DNA of 64,000 nt from Parvularcula oceani (GTDB taxonomy: Bacteria > Pseudomonadota > Alphaproteobacteria > Caulobacterales > Parvularculaceae): positions 186,001-250,000 of the forward strand of contig NZ_JPHU01000003.1 of assembly GCF_000733125.1 (NCBI RefSeq), written 5' to 3'. The position numbers and the translations under genes were made by a program. Below, piece by piece: positions 16,583-24,195 of the stretch (positions are counted from its first letter, which is position 1; every line of letters starts with the position of its first letter). The notes beneath the pieces are model-generated. The model made no database searches. It was not told the DNA's origin and saw only the letters and a program-made list of their open reading frames with translations.

Positions 16583-18627
16583 GCCGTCCCCAGGACGAGC
16601 GGCCGGGCGGAGCCCGCGATCTCGTCGAAGGACAGGACCGGGTTGCGCACGCCCTGGTTCGAGAGGAGCCCCCGGACGAGGCGACGCCGCGCCGCGCTGG
16701 TGGCGATGACCGGATAGGCGCCGCCTTCGGCCGCCTGGTCGAGCGCGGCGCGCACCTTGCCCGCGAGGCGGGTGATGAGGGCGGGCGGGAGGGCCACGGC
16801 CTCCTCGCCTTCATGCGCCTTGAAGTCGCTCTCCCAGCTCTCGGTCAGCTGGACGACGGGCAGCTGCCCCTCGCCCGTGGTCAGGCGGCTGACGAACTGG
16901 AAGGCGATGCGGCGGCGCACATGCTCGACGATGGCTTCGATCCGCATATCCGGCCCGCGCGCCTCGCAGATGGCCTCGAGAATGAGCGGCAGGTTCCGGA
17001 CGGAGACCCGCTCGGAGAGGAGGTCGCGCAGAACCTGCTGGAGGAGGTCGTGGGGCACTTTTTCGGGCACGATCTCGTTGAGGAAGCGGCGATTGGCCTG
17101 CGCCCGCTCGGGGTCGGAAACCTCGCAGAAGGCGTCGAGCATGCTGCGCAGGGCGCGGCGGGTCATCAGGCGGGAGAACTGCGCCTGCACGGTTTCGAGG
17201 AGGTGGGTGGCGAGGACTTCGGCGGGGTCGACCACGGTCACGCCTTCGAGGACCATGCGGTCCTTGCCCGCCGCGTCGACCCAGCGGGCGCTGGCGCCAT
17301 AGACCGGCTCCTGCACCGTTTCTCCGGGCACGTCCGGAAGCGTGCCCTCTCCGACGAGCGCAAGGTGCCGGCCGATGCGCAGCGCGTTCTCGGCCGCCGT
17401 GACCGACTGGACCTTGATCTCGTAGCTGCCGGGGGCGAGCGTCGCGCGGTCGGTGACCCGGACCGGCGGCATGATGAAGCCGAATTCCTGGATGACGAAG
17501 CGGCGGATCTTGTCGACGCGGCCATCGAAGCTGCCATCGCCCTCGATGATGGCTGCGACGAGATCGGGGCTGAGCTCGATATGGATGTCATCGACGTCGA
17601 GGAGGTCGCCGAGGCTCGGCTCGCGCCGGGGCGCGATCTCTTCTGTGGGAGGAGCGTCTTCGGGCACCACCTTGCGCGCGCGCCAGGCGGCATAGCCGAG
17701 CCCCCCGGCGCCGGCGAGGAAGGGCAGGAGCGGCAGGCCGGGAAAGAGGCCGAAGACCACGAGCACGGCCGCGACGGTGCCGAGCGCTTCGGGCCGCCCG
17801 CCGAGTTCGCGCAGGAGGGCGAGGTCGACCGCCCCCTCCCCGCGTCCCTTGGACAGGAGAAGCGCGGCGGAGACCGAAATGATGACCGCCGGGATCTGAC
17901 TGACGAGGCCGTCGCCCACGGTCAGGATCGAATAGTTCTGGAGGGCGTCGGTGAAGGAGACGCCATGCGAGACCATCCCGATCCCGATACCCGCGACGAG
18001 GTTCAGAAGCGTGATCAGGAGGCCCGCGACCGCATCGCCCTTGACGAATTTCGAGACGCCGTCGAGCGAGCCCAGAAACGCCGTTTCTTCCTGTTCCTTC
18101 GCGCGGAGGGCCTTGGCCTCTTCATGGCTGATCGCCCCGGCCGCGACATCCGCGTCGATGGCGAGCTGCTTGCCGGGCATGGCGTCGAGGGCGAAGCGCG
18201 CGCCGACCTCGGCCATCCGCCCTGCGCCCTTGGTGATCACCATGAAGTTCACGATGATCAGCACGATGAAGACGATCAGGCCGAGACCCAGATTGCCGCC
18301 CATGATGAACATGGCGAAGCCCTCGATCACGCTTCCGGCCGCGCCCGTTCCCGTATGCCCTTCGCCGATGATCAGCTTGGTCGAGGAGATGTTGAGCGAA
18401 AGCCGCAGGAGGAGCGAGACGAGGAGGATCGCCGGAAAGGACGAGAAGTCGAGCGGCCGTTCGACGAAGAGCGTCACCGTGAAGATCAGGATCGCGAAGG
18501 CGAAGCTGGCCGTGAGACCGAGGTCGAGCACGATGGGCGGCACGGGCAGCACCATCATGACGAGCACCGCCATGAGGCCGAGCGCCAGGCCGACGGTCGA
18601 GGAGAGGGGCAGCTTGGTCAGGGACAT
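16579..18627 (-). CDS. flhA: Flagellar export gate protein FlhA
   Basis: FlhA forms the export gate ring that receives chaperone-substrate complexes. The 682-residue protein has about eight membrane helices in the first 310 residues, with the FHIPEP-type loop (GARFALDAMPGKQLAIDADV). The cytoplasmic domain follows from about 330 to the end. The length is normal. It overlaps fliR by 4 bases and follows fliQ after seven. Confidence 0.97.
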   Translation of the reverse strand: MSLTKLPLSSTVGLALGLMAVLVMMVLPVPPIVLDLGLTASFAFAILIFTVTLFVERPLDFSSFPAILLVSLLLRLSLNISSTKLIIGEGHTGTGAAGSVIEGFAMFIMGGNLGLGLIVFIVLIIVNFMVITKGAGRMAEVGARFALDAMPGKQLAIDADVAAGAISHEEAKALRAKEQEETAFLGSLDGVSKFVKGDAVAGLLITLLNLVAGIGIGMVSHGVSFTDALQNYSILTVGDGLVSQIPAVIISVSAALLLSKGRGEGAVDLALLRELGGRPEALGTVAAVLVVFGLFPGLPLLPFLAGAGGLGYAAWRARKVVPEDAPPTEEIAPRREPSLGDLLDVDDIHIELSPDLVAAIIEGDGSFDGRVDKIRRFVIQEFGFIMPPVRVTDRATLAPGSYEIKVQSVTAAENALRIGRHLALVGEGTLPDVPGETVQEPVYGASARWVDAAGKDRMVLEGVTVVDPAEVLATHLLETVQAQFSRLMTRRALRSMLDAFCEVSDPERAQANRRFLNEIVPEKVPHDLLQQVLRDLLSERVSVRNLPLILEAICEARGPDMRIEAIVEHVRRRIAFQFVSRLTTGEGQLPVVQLTESWESDFKAHEGEEAVALPPALITRLAGKVRAALDQAAEGGAYPVIATSAARRRLVRGLLSNQGVRNPVLSFDEIAGSARPLVLGTA

Positions 18628-18634
18628 GGGAACC

Positions 18635-18898
18635 TCAAGCCGCGATCAAAGCGAGGACGCGGTCGTCGAAGAGCTTGACGACCAGGCCCACCATCATTCC
18701 GGCGCTCGCCCAGAAGACGAGCAGCATGACGCCAATCTTGGGAACGAAAGTCAGCGTCATTTCCTGGATCGAGGTCAGCGCCTGCAACAGGCCGATGATC
18801 AGCCCGGTGAGAAGCGCTGCCAGCAGAAGCGGCAGCGACATCAGCGCCGCCGACCCCAGGGCCTCCCTCAGGAGGTCGAGAATATCGGTTTCGGTCAC
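18635..18898 (-). CDS. fliQ: Flagellar export protein FliQ
   Basis: FliQ is a two-helix subunit of the export channel. The 87-residue protein starts VTETDILDLLREAL, then has hydrophobic segments at about 15-37 and 53-77 with the family motif TSIQEMTLTFVPKIGVMLLV. GTG 18898 is chosen over the upstream ATG (18919) because GGGGAG lies seven bases before it and the length then fits FliQ. It lies 30 bases downstream of fliE. Confidence 0.93.
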   Translation of the reverse strand: MTETDILDLLREALGSAALMSLPLLLAALLTGLIIGLLQALTSIQEMTLTFVPKIGVMLLVFWASAGMMVGLVVKLFDDRVLALIAA

Positions 18899-18928
18899 GC
18901 GGACTCTCCCCTTCCCCAAGTACCGCTT

Positions 18929-19204
18929 TCAGAGCGGCATGCGCAGGATTTCCTGGTAGGCGCCGACGATCCGGTCACGGATCGTGACCGCCGTCTGAAG
19001 CGCCATCTCCGCCTGGCTGATCGCCTCGACCACCGATTGCGCATCGACATGGCCAGCCGCGAAGCCTTGCGTCGCGGCATCGGCCTTGTCGAAGACCTCG
19101 GCGAAGCGGGCCATGCCCTCCGCCGCCGGATTGCCGGGCTTCGCCTTCAGCGTTTCGGCGAGGTTTCCGTAGCCGTTCACGGCGCTCATCATCTGGATCG
19201 ACAT
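18929..19204 (-). CDS. fliE: Flagellar MS-ring/rod adapter FliE
   Basis: FliE links the MS ring to the rod. The 91-residue protein starts MSIQMMSAVNGYG and ends with the conserved SVVEAISQAEMALQTAVTIR and DRIVGAYQEILRMPL. AAGGA lies six bases before ATG 19204. It is located 13 bases after flgC, as in the common flgB-flgC-fliE order. Confidence 0.95.
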   Translation of the reverse strand: MSIQMMSAVNGYGNLAETLKAKPGNPAAEGMARFAEVFDKADAATQGFAAGHVDAQSVVEAISQAEMALQTAVTIRDRIVGAYQEILRMPL

Positions 19205-19217
19205 TCCGTATCCTTCC

Positions 19218-19598
19218 CTATCGCTTGAGGATTCCGAGCAGGCCGTCATAGAGGCGGCGGGCCTGGCTGAAGACCTGGAGGTTGGCATCGAAGCTGCGCC
19301 CCGCCTCGCGGGCATCGGCGAGCTCCACCATCATGTCGACATTGGACATGAGGACCGTGCCGTTCGCGTCGGCCAGGGGATGGGAGGGGTCGAAGACCCG
19401 CTCGCCTTCCGTCCGGTCGAGCTGCACGCGGCCGACGGAGACGCCGCCTTCGTCCGCCCGGAAGGCGACGAGCTTGCGCCGATAGCCGGGCGTGTCGGCA
19501 TTGGAGAGGTTTTCCGAGGACAGGCGCAGACGCGTCGTCTGCGCCTCCATGCCGGTCGAGGCCGCCTTCATCGCGCCGAGAATGGGATCAATGCTCAT
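19218..19598 (-). CDS. flgC: Flagellar proximal rod protein FlgC
   Basis: FlgC is a proximal rod subunit. The 126-residue protein has the rod motif RLRLSSENLSNADTPGYRRK at 23-42, the FDPSHPLADANG turn and the C-terminal SNVDMMVELADAREAGRSFD and helix. The ATG overlaps the flgB stop (ATGA). The length is slightly short of the usual 130-140. Confidence 0.95.
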   Translation of the reverse strand: MSIDPILGAMKAASTGMEAQTTRLRLSSENLSNADTPGYRRKLVAFRADEGGVSVGRVQLDRTEGERVFDPSHPLADANGTVLMSNVDMMVELADAREAGRSFDANLQVFSQARRLYDGLLGILKR

Positions 19599-19912
19599 CG
19601 CGGGCTCGCCCCCGCCATGCGCACCATGTCGAGCGTGCGCGACCATACGGTCACGGCCATGTCGTGCCGCGTCGCATTCTGCGCCATGCGGACGAGTTCT
19701 TCGTCGAGAGAGATGGGGGCGCGGCCCTCGCGCGCGCTCACGGCCTCACCTTCGGACAGGGCGCGGAGGGCCTCGGCGAAGCCTGCGGCCTCGCTCGCCG
19801 TCGCGCCCGGCATGTCCGCGCGGGCGATATTGCTGCCGGTCACTTCGTGCACATGGCCGGCATGGCGGGCCATGGCCGAACTGAGGTTCAGGAGGCTGGG
19901 ATTGGGAAACAT
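19595..19912 (-). CDS. flgB: Flagellar proximal rod protein FlgB
   Basis: FlgB is the first rod protein on FliE. The 105-residue protein shows HVHEVTGSNIARADMPGATA, the degenerate rod motif, and a C-terminal region LDEELVRMAQNATRHDMAVT that matches FlgB. It is shorter than usual (about 130), with a reduced middle. It heads the flgB-flgC-fliE-fliQ-flhA-fliR-flhB transcript. Confidence 0.9.
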   Translation of the reverse strand: MFPNPSLLNLSSAMARHAGHVHEVTGSNIARADMPGATASEAAGFAEALRALSEGEAVSAREGRAPISLDEELVRMAQNATRHDMAVTVWSRTLDMVRMAGASPR

Positions 19913-19930
19913 GAACGGGCTCCGTTATGC

Positions 19931-19983
19931 TTAACGAAACCCGAAGATGCACAGCCTATGGTTGCTAGCCGGTTAACGAAACC
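19931..19983 (-). promoter_or_regulatory. flgB: Direct repeats and CtrA-like box upstream of flgB
   Basis: TTAACGAAACC occurs at 19931-19941 and again at 19973-19983, 42 bases apart, about four helical turns. The second copy is part of TTGC-TAGCCGG-TTAAC (19962-19977), which has the N7 spacing of a CtrA site with a weak left half. Both lie within 75 bases upstream of flgB. A dimeric regulator binding both is possible. Confidence 0.35.
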
Positions 19984-20423
19984 ATTTCCGGTTCATGTTC
20001 GGGCAATCTGTCCTGCCGGTCGCCGCGAGAGCGCGAGAGGATGGCTGCCTCCTTGGGCAGGAGAGGCTTCAGAAGGCGCATGACGCGGCAGTACTGGCCC
20101 GCCCCTGCGGCCTCGGCGGCCTCTTGCAGGGTGGAAGCGAAGGAGAAGCCTTCGAACCCGCCGACGGCATCGGCCAGGAGACGCTGGAGGATGGGGTGCC
20201 CTTCGCCCTCTGGGGCATCGCCGCTGACCAGAAGTTGTGCTGCGTAATAGGCGCGTGTCAGTGGCGTCTTGACGGCATCGGGGTGGAGCGCCTCGGACAG
20301 GCGCAGCACGCTAGCCTTTTCGTCGAGAACACGAAGCTGCCCGCGCCGCTGGCCGTTCTGCAGGACGACGCCGCCGATCAGGACCTTCTCGTAGGGACGC
20401 AGGTTCAGGACGAGGCCGCTCAC
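19965..20423 (-). CDS. flbT: Flagellin regulator FlbT
   Basis: FlbT is an alphaproteobacterial post-transcriptional regulator; in Caulobacter it binds the 5' untranslated region of flagellin mRNA and promotes its decay when assembly stalls. The 152-residue protein starts SGLVLNLRPYEKVLIGGVVL and continues NGQRRGQLRVLDEKASVLR, then TRAYYAAQLLVSGDAPEGEG, the order seen in FlbT. It follows flaF after one base. The flagellin gene is just upstream and has a hairpin in its leader that could be a target (inference). Confidence 0.9.
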   Translation of the reverse strand: MSGLVLNLRPYEKVLIGGVVLQNGQRRGQLRVLDEKASVLRLSEALHPDAVKTPLTRAYYAAQLLVSGDAPEGEGHPILQRLLADAVGGFEGFSFASTLQEAAEAAGAGQYCRVMRLLKPLLPKEAAILSRSRGDRQDRLPEHEPEMVSLTG

Positions 20424-20424
20424 G

Positions 20425-20790
20425 TCAGGCCGCCTCTGCCGTTCTCATCGAAAGGCCGGACGCGACATTGCGATTGATCTCCACCAGGATGGCCTTGTCG
20501 CCGCCCCCGTCGCGGACGAGGCTCGTCTGCCGCTCGACGAAGGCGGCGAGGCTGAGAAGGCTCGCCTTCAGCGCGGGCGGGCAGAAATTGGCGGGCTGCG
20601 CCAGGTCGACGGCGAGCGCGCACCAGAGGCGGCGATTGTCCTCCAGCGCCTCGAACAGGGCCGTGTTGCCGCCCGGCAGGTCCGGATCGGCGGCGGCAAG
20701 CCTGGCGGTGATCCGGGTCAGAACTTCGCGCTCGAGATCTCGGCCCGAAAGCGTCTGGCGTTGCGCGGCAGCATACCCGCATGAATGCAT
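20425..20790 (-). CDS. flaF: Flagellar regulator FlaF
   Basis: FlaF is required for flagellin translation/secretion in alphaproteobacteria and works with FlbT. The 121-residue protein matches the family in length and in the blocks YAAAQRQTLSGRDLEREVLT, LEDNRRLWCALAVDLAQPAN and LVEINRNVASGLSMR. It lies between the flagellin terminator and flbT. Confidence 0.92.
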   Translation of the reverse strand: MHSCGYAAAQRQTLSGRDLEREVLTRITARLAAADPDLPGGNTALFEALEDNRRLWCALAVDLAQPANFCPPALKASLLSLAAFVERQTSLVRDGGGDKAILVEINRNVASGLSMRTAEAA

Positions 20791-20813
20791 GAGACGGCTC
20801 CTGTCATTGGGAA

Positions 20814-20850
20814 AAAGAAGAAGGCGCGGGGGCGCTCGCGCCCCCGCGCC
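20814..20850 (-). terminator. Intrinsic terminator of the flagellin gene
   Basis: On the minus strand GGCGCGGGGGCG pairs with CGCCCCCGCGCC (arms 20839-20850 and 20823-20834) across a 4-base loop. It is followed by TTCTTCTTTTT, a good U-tract. It starts 10 bases after the flagellin stop. Confidence 0.85.
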
Positions 20851-20859
20851 GATCCTGGA

Positions 20860-22041
20860 TCAGCGGAACAGCGCCAGGATGGACTGGGGCGACTGGTTCG
20901 CGATGGTCAGCGCCTGGATGTTCAGCTGCTGCTGGACCTGCAGGGACTGAAGGCGGGCCGAAGCCTCTTCGAGGTTCGCATCCGTCAGGGCGCTGACGCC
21001 CGCTTCCATCGAGTCGATCAGCGACTGGATGAAGTCGTTCTGGATGTCGACGCGGTTCTGCGCCGAGCCGAACTGAGCCGAAGCGCCGATCGCGGCCTGC
21101 ATCAGACCCTCGATCTTGTTGAGGGCGTCGGTCGCGCCAGCATCGGTGGAGACATCGATGCCGTTGAGTTCGGCGAGGCCGCCGCCCGCAGTGCCGCCCG
21201 AGTTCTGAGCGACAGCGGTGGTGACATCGACACCCGTGTTGTTGGTGACCGTCAGCACCGCGTCGCCCGTTGCCGGGTCGGCTGCGGCGGTGAAGGTCAC
21301 ATCGACGGCGGCATCGCTCATGCGGCCGGCGAGATTGCGGACCACGTCGTTCGAGGTATCGCCGTCGCGGGCGACATACTCGTAGGCCGTGCCGTCGACC
21401 GTCACGCGGAAGCTGTCGCCTTCGACGATCTCCTGGCTGGAGAAGGTAACGGTCGTGGCGTTGGTGTTGGTCACCGTGCCGTCGCCGGCCACCGTCCCTT
21501 TGGTGATGGCGCCCGCCGATCCGAAGACTTCGGCATCCGTCTGCAGGTCCTGCTTGGACACCGAGATGTTCGCGACCGAAACCGACCCGTCCGAATCGCG
21601 GTCGAGCGAGGAGAGAAGCTCGATCGAGCCGCCGCCCTTGAGGAGGTTGAGGCCGTTGAACTGCGCCGCGTCGACGATCGATTCGATCTGCGTCTTCAGC
21701 GCCTGGACATCGGTGTTGATCTTGCCGCGATCGACGTTCTCTTCCTGGGCGGAGACGACGAGCGTCTTCATCTCCTGGAGGAGGCCCGTCACCTGCTCGG
21801 CCGCCGAACGGGCGACGCCCACGGTGGCCGCGCCGAGATTGAGGCTGTCGGTGATCGCGCGGAAGGAGGAGACGTCCGTGCTCATCACGGTCGAGATCGA
21901 CCAGACGGCCGCGTTGTCGCGGGCGGTGGCGACTTTCTTGCCGGTCGAGATGACGTTCTGGACGCGGCTGAGGTTGGAGTTGATGTCGCGCAGCGTGTCG
22001 AGTGCGACCATTGCGGACTGGTTGAAGTTGATGCTGGACAT
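20860..22041 (-). CDS. Flagellin
   Basis: The 393-residue filament subunit has the N-terminal D0/D1 region (NFNQSAMVALDTLRDINSNL, RVQNVISTGKKVATARDNAA) and the C-terminal D1/D0 region (ENQ-like VDIQNDFIQSLIDSMEAGVS, then ANQSPQSILALFR). The centre, about 165-290, is Thr/Asp/Val-rich and variable. GAGGAAA lies five bases before ATG 22041; the frame extends 12 residues upstream but that is out of family. It is the only flagellin in the window and is followed by a strong terminator and flaF-flbT. Confidence 0.95.
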   Translation of the reverse strand: MSSINFNQSAMVALDTLRDINSNLSRVQNVISTGKKVATARDNAAVWSISTVMSTDVSSFRAITDSLNLGAATVGVARSAAEQVTGLLQEMKTLVVSAQEENVDRGKINTDVQALKTQIESIVDAAQFNGLNLLKGGGSIELLSSLDRDSDGSVSVANISVSKQDLQTDAEVFGSAGAITKGTVAGDGTVTNTNATTVTFSSQEIVEGDSFRVTVDGTAYEYVARDGDTSNDVVRNLAGRMSDAAVDVTFTAAADPATGDAVLTVTNNTGVDVTTAVAQNSGGTAGGGLAELNGIDVSTDAGATDALNKIEGLMQAAIGASAQFGSAQNRVDIQNDFIQSLIDSMEAGVSALTDANLEEASARLQSLQVQQQLNIQALTIANQSPQSILALFR

Positions 22042-22096
22042 GCCAGTTTCCTCGGAAAAGACCGGCAGGCATCCCATCCTAGGCCCTGCCGCTCAC

Positions 22097-22115
22097 CCGC
22101 AACTTCCGGTTGCGG
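22097..22115 (-). promoter_or_regulatory. Hairpin in flagellin leader
   Basis: CCGCAAC-ttccg-GTTGCGG is a perfect 7-base inverted repeat lying 56-74 bases upstream of the flagellin ATG. A hairpin with the same arm sequence (GGTTGCG/CGCAACC) precedes motA. It may be a target for FlbT, or an operator if it lies above the transcription start. Confidence 0.4.
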
Positions 22116-22139
22116 TGTCCGAGTGATCGCACCTCTTGA

Positions 22140-22155
22140 TTGACTAAGGGTAAAC
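22140..22155. promoter_or_regulatory. CtrA-like box upstream of flagellin
   Basis: TTGA-CTAAGGG-TAAAC keeps the TTAA-N7-TTAAC layout with one change in each half. It lies about 100 bases upstream of the flagellin start and just before the end of flgN. Confidence 0.3.
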
Positions 22156-22158
22156 GCG

Positions 22159-22512
22159 TCAGAGGTGGCGCGTCCGCTGCCCCTGCTCGGTCCTGAGAGC
22201 GGAGCCATCGGCGGCATAGGCCGCCGTCTGCGCCGCCTTTTCCGCCGCCCGCACCCCCGCCTCCGTGGCGGCGATCAGGCGCCGGTTCTCCTCCGCCAGC
22301 CTGGCGAGGCGGCGCGCCGCGCTGCCCATCTCCTGCGGGAGCATGCTGCTCCGCGCGGCCATGCCGGACTCGACCGCATCGAGCAGAAGCTCGCGCTCTT
22401 CCTGCTCTCCGGCCACGGCGGAAATGTCGCCGCGCCGAAGAGCGTCGTTCTCCCGCTCGATCGCGTCGGCCAGAGCGACGACCGCCGCCGCGACACCCCT
22501 GATCTCCGTCAT
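22159..22512 (-). CDS. FlgN-like flagellar chaperone
   Basis: The 117-residue all-helical protein has heptad-like Leu/Ala patterning through ADAIERENDALRRGDISAVA, LLLDAVESGMAARSSMLPQE and ENRRLIAATEAGVRAAEKAA, as in FlgN, the export chaperone for FlgK and FlgL. The sequence is divergent and the call rests mostly on layout and place: its ATG overlaps the stop of the rod-binding protein gene and it lies upstream of the flagellin. Confidence 0.6.
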   Translation of the reverse strand: MTEIRGVAAAVVALADAIERENDALRRGDISAVAGEQEERELLLDAVESGMAARSSMLPQEMGSAARRLARLAEENRRLIAATEAGVRAAEKAAQTAAYAADGSALRTEQGQRTRHL

Positions 22513-22784
22513 GCCCCCTCCGGACGCTGGAGCGCCTGATAGATGCGCTCGGCGAGTTCGGGCTGCGCCTCGGCCATTCGTCCGGCGAGCGCATCGGCGG
22601 CGAAGCCGGACAGGGCCGCCGCCTCGCCGCCTTTCGCGCCGAGCGCTTCGGTCAGCTTCGCGTCCTTCAGCATCTGGACGAGGAACTGGCGGTGAAGGTC
22701 CTTCGCCGCGTCGCGCAGCGGCGCCTCGGCATCGCGACGATCCGCAGGCGTTGCATTGAAGGTCGTGTGGGTCGGAATCAGCAT
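22509..22784 (-). CDS. FlgJ-like rod-binding protein (N-terminal domain only)
   Basis: The 91-residue protein contains the FlgJ rod-binding domain: LRDAAKDLHRQFLVQMLKDA, then GGEAAALSGFAADALAGRMA and LAERIYQAL. It lacks the muramidase domain of enterobacterial FlgJ, as is usual in alphaproteobacteria, where a separate enzyme opens the wall. It is the first of two overlapping genes with flgN and divergent from fliK across 83 bases that hold a CtrA-like box. Confidence 0.78.
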   Translation of the reverse strand: MLIPTHTTFNATPADRRDAEAPLRDAAKDLHRQFLVQMLKDAKLTEALGAKGGEAAALSGFAADALAGRMAEAQPELAERIYQALQRPEGA

Positions 22785-22828
22785 GGGCACCTCGCTTGGT
22801 CTGGTTGTGCCAACTCGCCCCCTGCACG

Positions 22829-22844
22829 TAAAGGTATAGTAAAC
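22829..22844. promoter_or_regulatory. CtrA-like box between flgJ-like gene and fliK
   Basis: TAAA-GGTATAG-TAAAC has the N7 spacing and 7 of 9 consensus bases of TTAA-N7-TTAAC. Together with the motB/fliM-like box it shares GTAAA at the left edge and AACC at the right. It serves two divergent flagellar genes. Confidence 0.35.
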
Positions 22845-22867
22845 CATTTGCTGCAATTTCTGGTCGC

Positions 22868-23866
22868 ATGCCAGCGAGTTCTCTTCTTCCCTTGAGCGGG
22901 CCTTCGGCGGCGCCGAAGCGGCCTTGCCCGCCGTCGCCGCAGGCCGCGCAGCCCGCATTCCGGTTCCTGAGCTTTCTCGGCACCCTTCCCGACGAGAACA
23001 GCGAAGCGGCCGCCGAAGCGCACATGCCGCAGGCAGGCCTGCTCGCGGACGATGCGCCCCCCGACACCGCCCGGGCGCAAGGCGCCGAAGCAGAGCTGGC
23101 GGAGAAAGACGAGGGCGCCGCCATGCCTCCGGCGGGCCGGCGCGGACGGCCGCTGCCGCAGCCAGCCCTGCCTGCGATGCCCGGCGCCGCTCAGGCCTCG
23201 CCCATCCGGCCTTCGGCGGCAGACGGACAGTCCGCACCCCCCGTTCCCGACGGGAAGGCGCCCGCAGCGGTATCGCCCAGGGATGCGGGCGAGGCTACAA
23301 GGACATTCACCCCGCTTCGCCCCTCGGGCGACGCCGCTTCGCCGAGTGCGCAGGCCGCGCCTCTGCCGCCAGCCGCTCCCGCGGCCCCGCCGTTCAGCGC
23401 GCCTGCGATGCCTTCCCCGCTCCAACCCGCCCCGGCGGCGCCGCTTTGTGCAGACACCATCCAGGTCCAGGCGCAGCCGGATGCCGCTGCGGCCCAGATC
23501 GCGCGGGCCGTGGTGAGCCGCCCGCAGGAGCGGGCGATCGAGGTGCGCCTCGATCCGCCGAGCCTCGGCCATGTTCGCGTGGAGTTCGAATTCACCGGCG
23601 ACGCGGTGAAGGCCGTGGTCAGCGCGGCCGAGCCCGATACGCTGACCCTGCTGCGCCGCGGCGGCGGCGCGCTGGCGCGCGAGCTTCTCGAAGGAGGGTT
23701 CGGCGACATCGATATCGAATTCGCAGAAGAGCGCGACGCGCCGCCCGACCGTGGAGAACGGTGGCGGCCCGTGGCCCTGCCCCATGCCGCCCCCCGGCCC
23801 CTGCCCGTCCTCGCGGCCGATGCGCCCCGCCTCGCGCCGCTCGGACTGGTCGATATCCGTCTTTGA
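22868..23866 (+). CDS. fliK: Hook-length control protein FliK
   Basis: FliK measures hook length and switches FlhB specificity. The 332-residue protein has a long Pro/Ala-rich unstructured N-terminal two thirds and a C-terminal Flg_hook domain at about 205-290: ERAIEVRLDPPSLGHVRVEF, FTGDAVKAVVSAAEPDTLTL, LRRGGGALARELLEGGFGDI. This low-complexity ruler plus compact C-domain is typical. It is followed after 11 bases by flgD. Confidence 0.88.
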   Translation: MPASSLLPLSGPSAAPKRPCPPSPQAAQPAFRFLSFLGTLPDENSEAAAEAHMPQAGLLADDAPPDTARAQGAEAELAEKDEGAAMPPAGRRGRPLPQPALPAMPGAAQASPIRPSAADGQSAPPVPDGKAPAAVSPRDAGEATRTFTPLRPSGDAASPSAQAAPLPPAAPAAPPFSAPAMPSPLQPAPAAPLCADTIQVQAQPDAAAAQIARAVVSRPQERAIEVRLDPPSLGHVRVEFEFTGDAVKAVVSAAEPDTLTLLRRGGGALARELLEGGFGDIDIEFAEERDAPPDRGERWRPVALPHAAPRPLPVLAADAPRLAPLGLVDIRL

Positions 23867-23877
23867 CAGGAGGACCC

Positions 23878-24141
23878 ATGACGACACTTTCTCCCCTCGC
23901 CAACGCCCCCGCCTCGAGCGCGGCGGCCCCAGCCAGCGGCGCGCCGCAGGCAGGGCAGCCCGAGGAGCTGACGCAGTTCCTCTCCCTGCTGACGACCCAG
24001 ATCCGCAACCAGGACCCGCTGACCCCGCTCGATTCGACGGCCTTCGTCGAGCAGCTCGCCACCTTCTCCTCGCTCGAGCAGCAGGTGCAGACCAATCGCC
24101 ATCTCGAATCGATCCTCGAGAGGCTCGCCGCCGCCGAATAG
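23878..24141 (+). CDS. flgD: Short FlgD, hook-cap N-terminal domain
   Basis: FlgD is the hook-cap scaffold. The conserved N-terminal region is complete: EELTQFLSLLTTQIRNQDPL followed by TPLDSTAFVEQLATFSSLEQ and QVQTNRHLESI. The protein stops at 87 residues, whereas FlgD proteins usually have another 100 or more residues with tudor/Fn3-like folds. AGGAGG precedes ATG 23878 by five bases and the stop is followed at once by a terminator, so it is a real short gene rather than a broken one. Confidence 0.85.
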   Translation: MTTLSPLANAPASSAAAPASGAPQAGQPEELTQFLSLLTTQIRNQDPLTPLDSTAFVEQLATFSSLEQQVQTNRHLESILERLAAAE

Positions 24142-24145
24142 CACG

Positions 24146-24172
24146 AAGGCCCCGCCGGTCAGGCGGGGCCTT
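24146..24172. terminator. Hairpin between flgD and fliL-like gene
   Basis: AAGGCCCCGCC and GGCGGGGCCTT form an 11-base perfect stem with a 5-base loop. It begins five bases after the flgD stop and lies between convergent genes. The AA/TT ends serve as a minimal tract in both directions. Confidence 0.65.
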
Positions 24173-24195
24173 CCTCGGACCTCAGGGCGGCGCGT

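Noticed and set aside
16813-18678. 621-codon plus-strand open frame opposite flhA
   Set aside because: It is the antisense shadow of flhA in high-GC DNA: low-complexity Asp/Glu/Arg/Gly-rich product, no ribosome site, no family resemblance.
20860-22041. Flagellin start at the upstream in-frame ATG (22077)
   Set aside because: The extra 12 residues MGCLPVFSEETG are unlike any flagellin start, and GAGGAAA correctly precedes ATG 22041.
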